DNA of 13,231 nucleotides, from the NCBI GenBank assembly GCA_049241565.1, contig JBMLQL010000034.1, positions 1 to 13,231 of the forward strand, given 5' to 3'. Source of the DNA: DZBG01 sp049241565. Its GTDB lineage: Bacteria; Bdellovibrionota; Bacteriovoracia; Bacteriovoracales; Bacteriovoracaceae. This document shows positions 1 through 7,142 of the stretch, piece by piece; the first letter of the stretch is position 1; each line of letters begins with the position of its first letter. The notes below the pieces were generated by a model, which made no database searches, was not told the origin of the DNA, and worked only from the letters and a program-made list of their open reading frames with translations. The position numbers were made by a program, and so were the translations under genes.

Positions 1-415
1 GATCTTGATAGTCTACAGTGATATGAGAGAAGCGTTTGACTTCCTCATAAACTCCTGGAACTGAAAGACAGCCTTCTTCATAGAGAATTTTATCGCCACT
101 TCCTTTGATCACAGGATTAATGAGAACGAGTGGATTTAAATTAGTATAACGCATTTCTGTTTTGCCAGCAGCATTGGTGACTTCTTCACGGTCATAATCC
201 ACATCCATGACAAAGAGACGAATACTTTTTCCAATTTGAGGGGCAGCTAAGCCGATCCCTGGAGCGTGGTACATCGTAAAAAGCATATCACGTACGAGCT
301 TTTCAAGTTCCTCATCAAAAACAGTAACCGGAGAGGCCACCGCTGAGAGGACAGGATCTGGGTAAGTGACTATAGGGAGGATCTCTCCCTTGAATTCGTA
401 ATTTTCTATTTTCAT
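1..415 (-). CDS. def: Peptide deformylase (partial, C-terminus outside window)
   Basis: Removes the formyl group from the N-terminal methionine of new proteins, as a cytoplasmic metalloenzyme. Translation from the ATG at 415-413 gives 138 residues before the window edge. Motif 1 is complete (GIGLAAPQ, residues 53-60). Motif 2 is present (EGCLS, residues 114-118); its cysteine is a metal ligand. Motif 3, HEXXH, would lie just past the cut, so the catalytic glutamate and the two His ligands cannot be checked. A segment rich in polar residues (about 74-92) sits between the first two motifs and looks like a small family-variable insertion. The gene starts 30 bases after the stop of the upstream LptF/LptG-type gene, so it is probably the last or a late member of the same minus-strand operon. 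No strong Shine-Dalgarno is visible. The identity is firm from the two motifs. Confidence 0.95.
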   Translation of the reverse strand, partial: MKIENYEFKGEILPIVTYPDPVLSAVASPVTVFDEELEKLVRDMLFTMYHAPGIGLAAPQIGKSIRLFVMDVDYDREEVTNAAGKTEMRYTNLNPLVLINPVIKGSGDKILYEEGCLSVPGVYEEVKRFSHITVDYQD

Positions 416-445
416 GCTGAATTTATAGCACAAATGAAGGTCTTA

Positions 446-1537
446 TTAAACGGCCAGTTTCTGGTTCTTCCAGAAGGAGCGTACAACATAAATGAGGAAA
501 ACACCTGGAATGACGAAAACGGCTATAAAAGCTGGAAGTCTTCCTGAGTTACCGAAGGCCACAAGGGAGCTATGAGAGACCCAAAAGCAAATTGTGACCA
601 AGAGAGTAAAAACCACATTTTTACCAAAAGAGCTTGATCGTCGATTGGGATTAAAAATGGCTGAGACAGGAATAAGAGCAAAAATTAAACAGCTCAGAGA
701 AAGGGCCAATTTATTAAGTAGAATGACATTGAACTCATTCATATTAATTCCGGTTTTAGAGAGTCTTCGTATAAACTCCCAGAGTTTGATAAAATTAAGA
801 GTGGTTAAATCGGCTTCAAATTCTCCGAAATCTTCAGGAACTTCTTTAAGACCTAAAACTTTTTCTGGAATTTTGTATATTTGAGGAAAGCCAACATGAT
901 CAAGATTCACTAGTTCTTTTACATTTGTAAAAATCCAGCGACCATTTTCAAATCTAGCTTCATCAGCAGTGGCAATTTTGTTAGTCTGTGATTGGTTATT
1001 GAACCAGAAGACTTCAATTCCTTTGAGTTTCTTTTGATCACGGTCAAAATAATCAAAAGCAGCAAAATAGTCTTGTGACTTATACCAAAATTTCCCACCT
1101 TCAATTGAACTCCGCGTGAGATATCTTCCCTCTGATTTTTTACTTTTTTGAATCTCTTGTCGTTTGACTTTGTTGGCATAGGGTTCAATATAACCAAGGT
1201 TTAAAAATTGCAACCCCACCATCGAAAGGGCACAGCTACCTATAAGAATATAAATTTTAGTGTAGGAGTATCCTGCGGCAAGTATAGCAATGAGTTCTGA
1301 ATGAGATTTTAATTTATTAAGAGAAAATAACGAAGCCACAAGACAACAAATAGGAAGCATCTTTCCCATCAAATCAGGCATTTTTAATGAGTACTCAAGA
1401 ACAACTCGTAAAAAATCTTTACCTTGAAGAAATCCGTTAATGACGTCTCCTGTTGTAATAAGAAAGAACAGAACAATAAGTGCTGAAATAAGACTTCTAA
1501 ACCATTCTTTTACTATTAAACTTGAGAGAATAAGCAT
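446..1537 (-). CDS. LptF/LptG-family LPS export permease (YjgP/YjgQ)
   Basis: Inner-membrane permease subunit of the type that, with LptB and LptC, extracts lipopolysaccharide from the inner membrane and passes it to the periplasmic bridge. At 363 residues it matches the family length (about 360). Six hydrophobic segments are visible: about 15-35, 55-75, 92-115, 270-295, 305-330 and 334-354. Between the third and fourth lies a soluble beta-rich region of about 150 residues, the expected periplasmic jellyroll. The sequence SELIAILAAG (about 80-89), after the second membrane segment, matches the conserved cytoplasmic coupling-helix region of LptF/LptG. I cannot say which of the two paralogues it is, so no symbol is given; the partner is not in the window. 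The start ATG shares its A with the stop codon of the upstream gene (TAATG at 1535-1539), which suggests translational coupling. Confidence 0.88.
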   Translation of the reverse strand: MLILSSLIVKEWFRSLISALIVLFFLITTGDVINGFLQGKDFLRVVLEYSLKMPDLMGKMLPICCLVASLFSLNKLKSHSELIAILAAGYSYTKIYILIGSCALSMVGLQFLNLGYIEPYANKVKRQEIQKSKKSEGRYLTRSSIEGGKFWYKSQDYFAAFDYFDRDQKKLKGIEVFWFNNQSQTNKIATADEARFENGRWIFTNVKELVNLDHVGFPQIYKIPEKVLGLKEVPEDFGEFEADLTTLNFIKLWEFIRRLSKTGINMNEFNVILLNKLALSLSCLIFALIPVSAIFNPNRRSSSFGKNVVFTLLVTICFWVSHSSLVAFGNSGRLPAFIAVFVIPGVFLIYVVRSFWKNQKLAV

Positions 1538-2253
1538 TACTTAAGTATATGGGGCAATACAAATTTAGCAATAAGTCCGAGAGTAAATTTAAAGGGTAAA
1601 ACAAAAAAAGCTGAAGAAAGGGGATAATGCTGACAAAACTCAATTAGTTTAGGGGAATATGTATAGTAATTTTTAATAAATTGATGTCCAAGTCTATACT
1701 CAAGCATCCAGTCTTTGAATTCACGATAATCCTGAGTTATTTTATGTGTTTCACCATAACAGTGAGTCACCACAAAACATTTCTTGGATTGAATATAAAT
1801 TTGATGATAAGCATTTTGGAAATCCCCGAGAAGTTTTAGTCGAGATTTTTTTACATACTTACGAATGAGTTCAGAGTTCACTACTTGATAAGGTTGATTG
1901 GCACTAAAATGTATAAAACGATCTAAGCAGCGTTTGGCCTCATCATGAAACTTTTCGTTTGAATCATAAACTCGGGCCAACTCAAAATAGATATGGCTAA
2001 TCATGAGCATCTCAGTGAGGTCAGAGCGAGGATCAAACTTGTCAGTAGAAAGAGAATAGATATCTTTGCATTCTAAAACTTCGGCTTGAATTTCAAGGTA
2101 CTCAGTGTATTTTTTGATGGCGTTACCATAGTCACCGGCATCAAAGGATTCTTTACCGAATTTTGCAATGGTAATACGGTTATCATATTTATGCTTAAGA
2201 ATGGCCCTTCTTTCATACTCTTCTCTAGTGAGTTTAGGTGGCTTTTTATCCAT
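1537..2253 (-). CDS. TPR-like protein with CFI-box-type C-terminal domain
   Basis: 238 residues, no signal peptide, very basic and charged start. Residues about 27-55 read like a tetratricopeptide helix pair (GKESFDAGDYGNAIKKYTEY), and 80-115 could be a second helical pair, so a helical protein-interaction role is inferred. The C-terminal part starts with CFVVTHCYG (159-167), continues through an REF-x-DWML stretch (177-184), a G-x-x-F-I-x-x-YY-x-x-SP stretch (189-201) and ends in a hydrophobic tail. This order strongly recalls the CFI-box C-terminal domain known from many otherwise unrelated bacterial proteins (usual form CFIATAAYG), whose function is to my knowledge not established. Here the usual A-T-A-A part reads V-T-H-C. 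The gene sits 33 bases after the barrel-protein gene and overlaps the Lpt permease gene by one base, so an envelope-related job is likely. No clear Shine-Dalgarno precedes the ATG. Confidence 0.72.
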   Translation of the reverse strand: MDKKPPKLTREEYERRAILKHKYDNRITIAKFGKESFDAGDYGNAIKKYTEYLEIQAEVLECKDIYSLSTDKFDPRSDLTEMLMISHIYFELARVYDSNEKFHDEAKRCLDRFIHFSANQPYQVVNSELIRKYVKKSRLKLLGDFQNAYHQIYIQSKKCFVVTHCYGETHKITQDYREFKDWMLEYRLGHQFIKNYYTYSPKLIEFCQHYPLSSAFFVLPFKFTLGLIAKFVLPHILK

Positions 2254-2286
2254 GATTAACTTTAGGTTAGTTTTAAATTATTAATC

Positions 2287-3192
2287 TTAAAATCTGAGTA
2301 TGGCCGACAATGTTGTATCAACGATTTTTTCTTTCTCAAATAAGTAAGTATTCTTTTCTGGTAGTCTTTCGGAAAGCTTTTGAGCGAATTCAATACCTAG
2401 CTTCGGTCCAATCCAGCTTATCCCCCAACCAGACCCTTCGAAAAAGGTAATATGGTCGTAAAATTTTCCGGCACGGATATAAAAATCGCTAAAAAGATTA
2501 AATTGAAGTGCAGCTCTCCAAAGATAGCGACTTTGAAAGCTACGTGACTGCTGAGTCCCGACATCCGCTGAGAGCAAAAGTTTTTGAGTGATACCGTACT
2601 GGAATCCTCCGATAATTCGCTCATCACCTTTATTGGCCTTGAGTGGATCGATGATAATGGCCCCAATAGTCAAATCTTCACTCACCACCATTGTTGTTCC
2701 CATCACGAGCTGATGGAAAGTTTTGTGTCTTGTTGGTTTATAGTAACTAGGACGCTCGTCTTCAGTGTATCGATAAAGAAGACCTACGGAAGAATTCTTT
2801 CCAGTCATTGAAGCACCATGTAGAGTGTAGCGAGTTCTCTCAAATCCGTTCTCTCTTTGGTTTTGGTAACTTACTCCTCCTTTGACATCACCGGAGTGAT
2901 CTGAGGCGAAAGCAGCTTGAGTACGTGGGTTACTCCATTTTCTATCGCTACTCGGAGTTTTTCGAGAATCATTCTCGTTTTGAAGAGATACTGTAGTGTT
3001 TTGGTATGACAATCCTGACCCATCAAAAAAAGCTGAAGATGCGGGGTTGAGGATGGACCCTTCTGTCATTAAAATAGAGGCCACTCCAGTTCCCGCGGCA
3101 GAATTAAGTCTTGCCGTCTGGAGATCACGGATTTGGGCCCATGTTGAAGAAACACTCAAAAAACTGATGAAAATAAATAATAATAAACGCAT
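2287..3192 (-). CDS. Exported outer-membrane beta-barrel protein, FadL/PorV-like start
   Basis: 301 residues. A signal peptide is clear: basic start, hydrophobic core, and a likely signal peptidase I cut after TWA (residue 19). The mature start runs through Ala/Gly-rich sequence to ILNPASSAFF (about 47-56); an N-P-A motif near the N-terminus is typical of FadL, PorV and related barrels, where the N-terminal segment plugs the pore. The rest alternates polar and hydrophobic residues in strand-like segments, and the protein ends in Arg-Phe, the terminal aromatic residue recognised by the BAM complex. The substrate or role is unknown. It is the first gene of the minus-strand block and lies back-to-back with galU across only 43 bases. 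Outer-membrane barrel is well supported; the FadL/PorV link rests on one motif. Confidence 0.75.
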   Translation of the reverse strand: MRLLLFIFISFLSVSSTWAQIRDLQTARLNSAAGTGVASILMTEGSILNPASSAFFDGSGLSYQNTTVSLQNENDSRKTPSSDRKWSNPRTQAAFASDHSGDVKGGVSYQNQRENGFERTRYTLHGASMTGKNSSVGLLYRYTEDERPSYYKPTRHKTFHQLVMGTTMVVSEDLTIGAIIIDPLKANKGDERIIGGFQYGITQKLLLSADVGTQQSRSFQSRYLWRAALQFNLFSDFYIRAGKFYDHITFFEGSGWGISWIGPKLGIEFAQKLSERLPEKNTYLFEKEKIVDTTLSAILRF

Positions 3193-3215
3193 ATGAAAAA
3201 ACTATAGAAAGAATG

Positions 3216-3224
3216 ATTATCACA
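3216..3224 (-). promoter_or_regulatory. Extended -10 promoter candidate for the minus-strand block
   Basis: Read on the minus strand this is TG-T-GATAAT, an extended -10 element one base off the TATAAT consensus, placed 23 bases before the ATG of the barrel-protein gene. No convincing -35 hexamer lies at the right distance, which is tolerable for extended -10 promoters. It also lies directly beside the galU ribosome binding site, so the two divergent transcripts would start within or beside each other's leader. No comparably good plus-strand promoter for galU was found here; a weak TATAGA occurs at 3203-3208. Confidence 0.45.
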
Positions 3225-3225
3225 C

Positions 3226-3230
3226 AAGGA
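3226..3230 (+). promoter_or_regulatory. galU ribosome binding site
   Basis: AAGGA ends five bases before the ATG at 3236. It fixes the galU start and is one of the clearer Shine-Dalgarno sites in the window. Confidence 0.7.
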
Positions 3231-3235
3231 CTTTC

Positions 3236-4120
3236 ATGAAAATTCGTAAGGCCATTATTCCGATCGCTGGTAAGGGAACAAGATTTCTTCCTGCGACCAA
3301 GGAAATAGCCAAAGAAATCATCCCGATTATTAATGTCCCGATGATTCACTATATAGTTGAGGAGGCCGTTGAGGCCGGAGTGGAACAAATTATTTTTGTT
3401 ACTTCCTCAGGAAAATATGCGGTCGAGGACTATTTTGATAGAAACCAAGAGCTTGAAGCCTTTCTAGAACGAAATAACAAACATAAAGAACTAGAACTCA
3501 TTAAAAAAATCGGTTCAATGGTTTCTGTGACGAGCGTTCGTCAAAAAGAGCAATTAGGTTTAGGCCATGCGGTTCTTATGGCCAAGGAAATGGTTGGTAA
3601 TGAGCCCTTCGCTGTTTTATTAGGTGATGATATTGTTGTGAATAGCGTTCCCGCTATAAGACAGCTTATGGATATTTCTGAAAAGAACCAAGGTTCTGCT
3701 GTTATTGGAGTGATGGAAATTCCACCAGAGGATACATCGAAGTATGGTATCGTGAAGGGAGATTTTGTTGATTCAACAACATTGCGTATGACAGGAATGG
3801 TTGAAAAACCTAAACCGGCCGATGCTCCCACTAACCTGGCCACTCCAGGTAGATATATTTTAACTCCGGATATTTTTTCAATTCTTGAAAAAATTCCTCG
3901 CGGCGCAGGCAATGAATATCAACTCACAGATGCGATCAATATTCTTTGTCAGCAGAAAACGGTTTTTGCCCATAAATTTGTGGGAGAAAGATTTGATACT
4001 GGAAATGTTCATGGATACTTGGATGCCACAGTAGATTTTGCTCTTAAAAATCCAGAAACAAGAGATAAGTTTATCAGCTCTCTTAAATCACGTTTAAATA
4101 AATATGGAATCAATTTATGA
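3236..4120 (+). CDS. galU: UTP--glucose-1-phosphate uridylyltransferase
   Basis: Makes UDP-glucose from UTP and glucose-1-phosphate in the cytoplasm; UDP-glucose feeds LPS core and other envelope polysaccharides. 294 residues, the normal size. The N-terminal nucleotide-binding signature IPIAGKGTRFLPATKEIAKE is at 8-27. Further family marks are QLGLGHAV (106-113), the LLGDDI metal/nucleotide-binding stretch (128-133), MVEKP (188-192), GRYIL followed by P-x-IF (205-214) and GAGNEYQLTDAI (223-234). No key residue appears to be lost. The start is supported by AAGGA five bases upstream. The stop codon overlaps the next gene's start (ATGA at 4117-4120), so galU heads a plus-strand operon with an exported protein and priA. 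Supplying UDP-glucose fits with the Lpt permease encoded divergently nearby, but that functional link is inference. Confidence 0.96.
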   Translation: MKIRKAIIPIAGKGTRFLPATKEIAKEIIPIINVPMIHYIVEEAVEAGVEQIIFVTSSGKYAVEDYFDRNQELEAFLERNNKHKELELIKKIGSMVSVTSVRQKEQLGLGHAVLMAKEMVGNEPFAVLLGDDIVVNSVPAIRQLMDISEKNQGSAVIGVMEIPPEDTSKYGIVKGDFVDSTTLRMTGMVEKPKPADAPTNLATPGRYILTPDIFSILEKIPRGAGNEYQLTDAINILCQQKTVFAHKFVGERFDTGNVHGYLDATVDFALKNPETRDKFISSLKSRLNKYGINL

Positions 4121-5061
4121 AATATGTTTTTTTATTAGTCGTTTTTTCTATTAGTTTTGCCCAGGCCTATACGCCAACGGTAGAGTCTCTGTTTAGACAT
4201 GGATCAAATCCTGAAGTGACAACAAATGCCCTCTCTTTGTCATTTTCTGTTAGAGATCTTGCGAATCCAGATAATGTGCAGTTTTATAAAATATTTTTTT
4301 CTGTCTTTGACCAGAAGACACTTAAAGTTTCTCAGACCGCTTATAATCAAGACTCTTTCTCTGAGGGGTCTTTGCTTGGAAAAGTTTATCACTCACAACT
4401 TGTTCCTTTAAATTTTAAGGCCCAAAATTTAGAAAAAGGACTTTTCTATTCATTAATTCACTCAATCTTACTTAATGATGGAGATTTTCTTGTCAATTAT
4501 CTAAAGCTTGCTGGAGCCCCTGTAAAACTAAATAGTGAGCTTCTCAATGATGAAAAAATAGCATTAATGAGAGAGTATAAAAATTACCTCGTGGCCATCA
4601 ACAATGATCGTTCTTTGAAGAAGACTCTTCATTCACCTCTCCGTCCTGAAAGTGAGCAAGGGAAAGAACGGGCCAATCGTCTTTTAAAAGAGCCAATGTA
4701 TCAAGATACAAATCAAGTTTCACTTTCTAGCTATGAAGGAAAACCGGCCTGGTTTGCAGAGGCGGGAGGTTTTCAATCCTATGTTTCTTATGATGACCGT
4801 CGTCCGTTAAAGATCCGTTATAAAAATTCCACTGGTGAAGTAGAGATCCAATGTTTAGATTATTGGAGACCTGATGCTGCCCATGCGGTTCCCAAAAAAA
4901 TGATTATTAAAACAGCAAAATCAGAAATCTACCAAGTTGAAACATTATCGCTTCGCTATTTTAACGAAAAAGAAGACGATCTTATTAAGCGTCTTCGTCA
5001 CTGGGATGAAATTCTCCGAACGCCAAAAGAGCAGCCGCTACGTCCGGATTTTCTTTTTTAA
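4117..5061 (+). CDS. Exported protein of unknown function
   Basis: 314 residues that I do not recognise. A signal peptide is visible (MKY, then a hydrophobic core) with a likely cut after AQA (residue 17). There is no lipobox cysteine and no later membrane segment, so a soluble periplasmic or secreted protein is likely. The first two thirds look mixed helix/strand. The last third, about residues 205-285, is rich in alternating strand-like segments (bases KIRYK, EVEIQCLDYW, MIIKT, TLSLRYF), a pattern that could be a LolA-like or other periplasmic lipid-binding beta fold, though this is a guess. The C-terminus is proline-rich and ends in Leu-Phe. The gene overlaps galU by four bases (ATGA) and ends three bases before priA, so it is translated as part of that operon. 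No homologous function can be named from sequence alone. Confidence 0.8.
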   Translation: MKYVFLLVVFSISFAQAYTPTVESLFRHGSNPEVTTNALSLSFSVRDLANPDNVQFYKIFFSVFDQKTLKVSQTAYNQDSFSEGSLLGKVYHSQLVPLNFKAQNLEKGLFYSLIHSILLNDGDFLVNYLKLAGAPVKLNSELLNDEKIALMREYKNYLVAINNDRSLKKTLHSPLRPESEQGKERANRLLKEPMYQDTNQVSLSSYEGKPAWFAEAGGFQSYVSYDDRRPLKIRYKNSTGEVEIQCLDYWRPDAAHAVPKKMIIKTAKSEIYQVETLSLRYFNEKEDDLIKRLRHWDEILRTPKEQPLRPDFLF

Positions 5062-5064
5062 TTA

Positions 5065-7074
5065 ATGCAAGTTGTTCGTGTTGCTGTTAATTTTCCTCAA
5101 AAAAATTCAGGGCTTCTCTATCATGTAGAAGCCCCGCCTTTGCTTGAAGTTGGTCAGGTGGTTGAAGTTCCTCTAGGGAAGAGAAGTGCCCTTGGCTGTA
5201 TCATTGGTGCTGAAGAAGAAAACTCTAAAGAGTACAAAAGTACGCCGCGAGAAAAAATTAAATCAGTTAAAGAAGCAATTCCTGATTGGAAAATAGGGCC
5301 TGATGAATTGAAACTCTACGACTGGATGGCCCAGTACTACCATTATCCTTTAGGACAATTGATTTTTGATTGTTCACCTAATTATCTTAAAAGACCACGC
5401 TCGCTCACTGTTCGTCAGGGTGATAATAAACCTCTATCAATCTCTCCTAATACAGAACAGCTCAATGTAATCGAGAGTGTTCTTGAGAATAGCACAGGAT
5501 TTAAACGCTTTCTTGTTCACGGTGTAACAGGAAGTGGAAAGACCCTTATTTATTTAAAATTGATTCAGCATTATATCAAGAATCAAAAAAGTATTCTTTT
5601 TCTTATTCCTGAAATCAATCTTACACCTCAGCTCATTGATACTTTCGCTGAGTTTCTTGATTGTGAAATCTATGCTTATCACTCTGAGCTTTCGGATTCT
5701 GAGAAATTTCTCATGTGGAGAAGGGCCTCTGAAAAAAATAAACCAGCTCTCTTTTTGGGAGTGAGAAGTTCCGTTTTTTTACCTGTTCAAGATCTTGGTC
5801 TTATTATTATCGATGAAGAGCATGACACTTCTTTTAAGCAAGAGGATCGATGCCCTTATAATGCTAGAGATGTGGCCTCAAAGAAGGCCCAGCTTCATCA
5901 AGTTCCTATTGTCATGGGATCTGCGACCCCTTCTGTAGAAAACTATGCTCAATTTCACCGTCCAGAAAATAAGAGCAGTCTGTTTGAACTAAAAAATCGC
6001 GCAGGAAATGCTTTCTTGCCCAAAATTGAGCTTATTGATGCTCGTACTGAAAAGGATCCTGAGTCTCAAGATCTCTGGCCGCTTGTTCCAAAGGCCAAAG
6101 AATCAATTGCTGAGGCTTTGGGGAGAGGGGAGCAGGCACTGGTTTTTGTGAACAGACTTGGATTTGCTAACTATCTTCAGTGCCGCTCGTGTGGGCATCA
6201 GTTTAATTGTCCAAATTGTGCGATCACTCTTCGTTACTATAAAAAGAAAAATCAATTGGCCTGTCACCACTGTGATTATAAAATTCCTATGCCTGAGCAA
6301 TGCCCCCATTGTGGGTGTTTAACATTGATGCAAAAAGGATTTGGAACCGAAAAAGTTCAAGAGGTCTTACAAAAAGTATTTCCTGAAAAAGTGATTGAAC
6401 GTTTTGATCGCGAAGACATTAAAAACTTTAAGCAACTTGAAGAAAGATTGAATAATTTTCATCAAGGAAAAATTGATATCCTTGTGGGAACACAAATGCT
6501 CTCAAAAGGTCATAATTTTGAGAGAGTGAAACTCGTTCTAGTTTTAGGAATTGATGGCCAATTGAACTTTCCTGATTTTAGATCTCAAGAACGTGTCTAT
6601 CAAACAGTGACCCAAGTGGCAGGAAGGTCAGGGCGTTATTCTCAAGATGGTAAAGTGGTGATTCAAACTTTTAATCCTGAATCTGCCATGTTCACCACCA
6701 TTCAGAATCATGATTTTCACCAATTTTATAAAGATGAGCTTGAGGTGAGACATCTTTGTGACTGTCCTCCTTATAAACGATTAGTCATGGTCCATTTCAC
6801 GTCTCGTTTTCAAGATCGTCTGATTGAGCATATGAATAAGATCGTTGGCCCCATCATGCAGCAACTTATAACTAAGAACTTTAAACAAGTTCATTTATTA
6901 GGCCCAAGGCCCGCTTTTATAGAAAAAAAGTCCGGGCAATTTACTTGGTCTTTATTACTTAAAACTGAAGATCTCTCACAACTTCATAACCTGTTGAAAA
7001 CATTTGAAAGTAATTACTCGTCCCCGTCTGGAATCAGCTATAAAATCGATGTCGACCCTTATACTCTGATGTAA
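5065..7074 (+). CDS. priA: Primosomal protein N' (replication restart helicase PriA)
   Basis: Recognises stalled or collapsed forks and reloads the replicative helicase; a 3'-5' superfamily 2 DNA helicase. Residues 1 to about 105 match the N-terminal 3'-DNA-end-binding domain. The helicase core follows: Walker A GVTGSGKT (153-160), Walker B DEEH (250-253), a GSATPS motif III (285-290), GTQMLSKGHNF (475-485) and motif VI QVAGRSGR (517-524). The zinc-binding insertion has all eight cysteines (373, 376, 382, 385, 400, 403, 413, 416). At 669 residues it is shorter than E. coli PriA (about 730): Walker A arrives about 70 residues early, with only a short linker after the N-terminal domain, suggesting that the winged-helix domain is missing. 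It follows the exported-protein gene by three bases with no clear Shine-Dalgarno, which suggests coupled translation. Confidence 0.96.
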   Translation: MQVVRVAVNFPQKNSGLLYHVEAPPLLEVGQVVEVPLGKRSALGCIIGAEEENSKEYKSTPREKIKSVKEAIPDWKIGPDELKLYDWMAQYYHYPLGQLIFDCSPNYLKRPRSLTVRQGDNKPLSISPNTEQLNVIESVLENSTGFKRFLVHGVTGSGKTLIYLKLIQHYIKNQKSILFLIPEINLTPQLIDTFAEFLDCEIYAYHSELSDSEKFLMWRRASEKNKPALFLGVRSSVFLPVQDLGLIIIDEEHDTSFKQEDRCPYNARDVASKKAQLHQVPIVMGSATPSVENYAQFHRPENKSSLFELKNRAGNAFLPKIELIDARTEKDPESQDLWPLVPKAKESIAEALGRGEQALVFVNRLGFANYLQCRSCGHQFNCPNCAITLRYYKKKNQLACHHCDYKIPMPEQCPHCGCLTLMQKGFGTEKVQEVLQKVFPEKVIERFDREDIKNFKQLEERLNNFHQGKIDILVGTQMLSKGHNFERVKLVLVLGIDGQLNFPDFRSQERVYQTVTQVAGRSGRYSQDGKVVIQTFNPESAMFTTIQNHDFHQFYKDELEVRHLCDCPPYKRLVMVHFTSRFQDRLIEHMNKIVGPIMQQLITKNFKQVHLLGPRPAFIEKKSGQFTWSLLLKTEDLSQLHNLLKTFESNYSSPSGISYKIDVDPYTLM

Positions 7075-7142
7075 TTCTCAAGTTTTACTCTTTACCCACC
7101 GACAAGACCTTGAGTCAGGTTTTATCTGTATAAGGGTATGAT

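Noticed and set aside
594..884. Plus-strand 96-codon frame inside the Lpt permease gene
   Set aside because: Lies wholly antisense to a well-supported membrane protein; its sequence has no domain and no ribosome binding site.
2254..2286. Small palindrome-like AACTAACCTAAAGTT between the barrel and CFI-box genes, considered as a terminator
   Set aside because: Stem of only about four A/T-rich pairs and no T-run; does not break the operon.
3196..3212. Weak TATAGA as a galU promoter -10
   Set aside because: No -35 at the correct distance; kept only as a remark, since galU may be transcribed from further upstream.
3541..3912. 123-codon minus-strand open frame inside galU
   Set aside because: galU is certain from its motifs; the antisense frame has no recognisable domain and is a by-product of galU codon use.
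7077..7114. Inverted repeat CTCAAG...CTTGAG between priA and the 710-residue gene, considered as a terminator
   Set aside because: Only six base pairs with a 26-base loop and no following T-run; read-through from priA remains possible.
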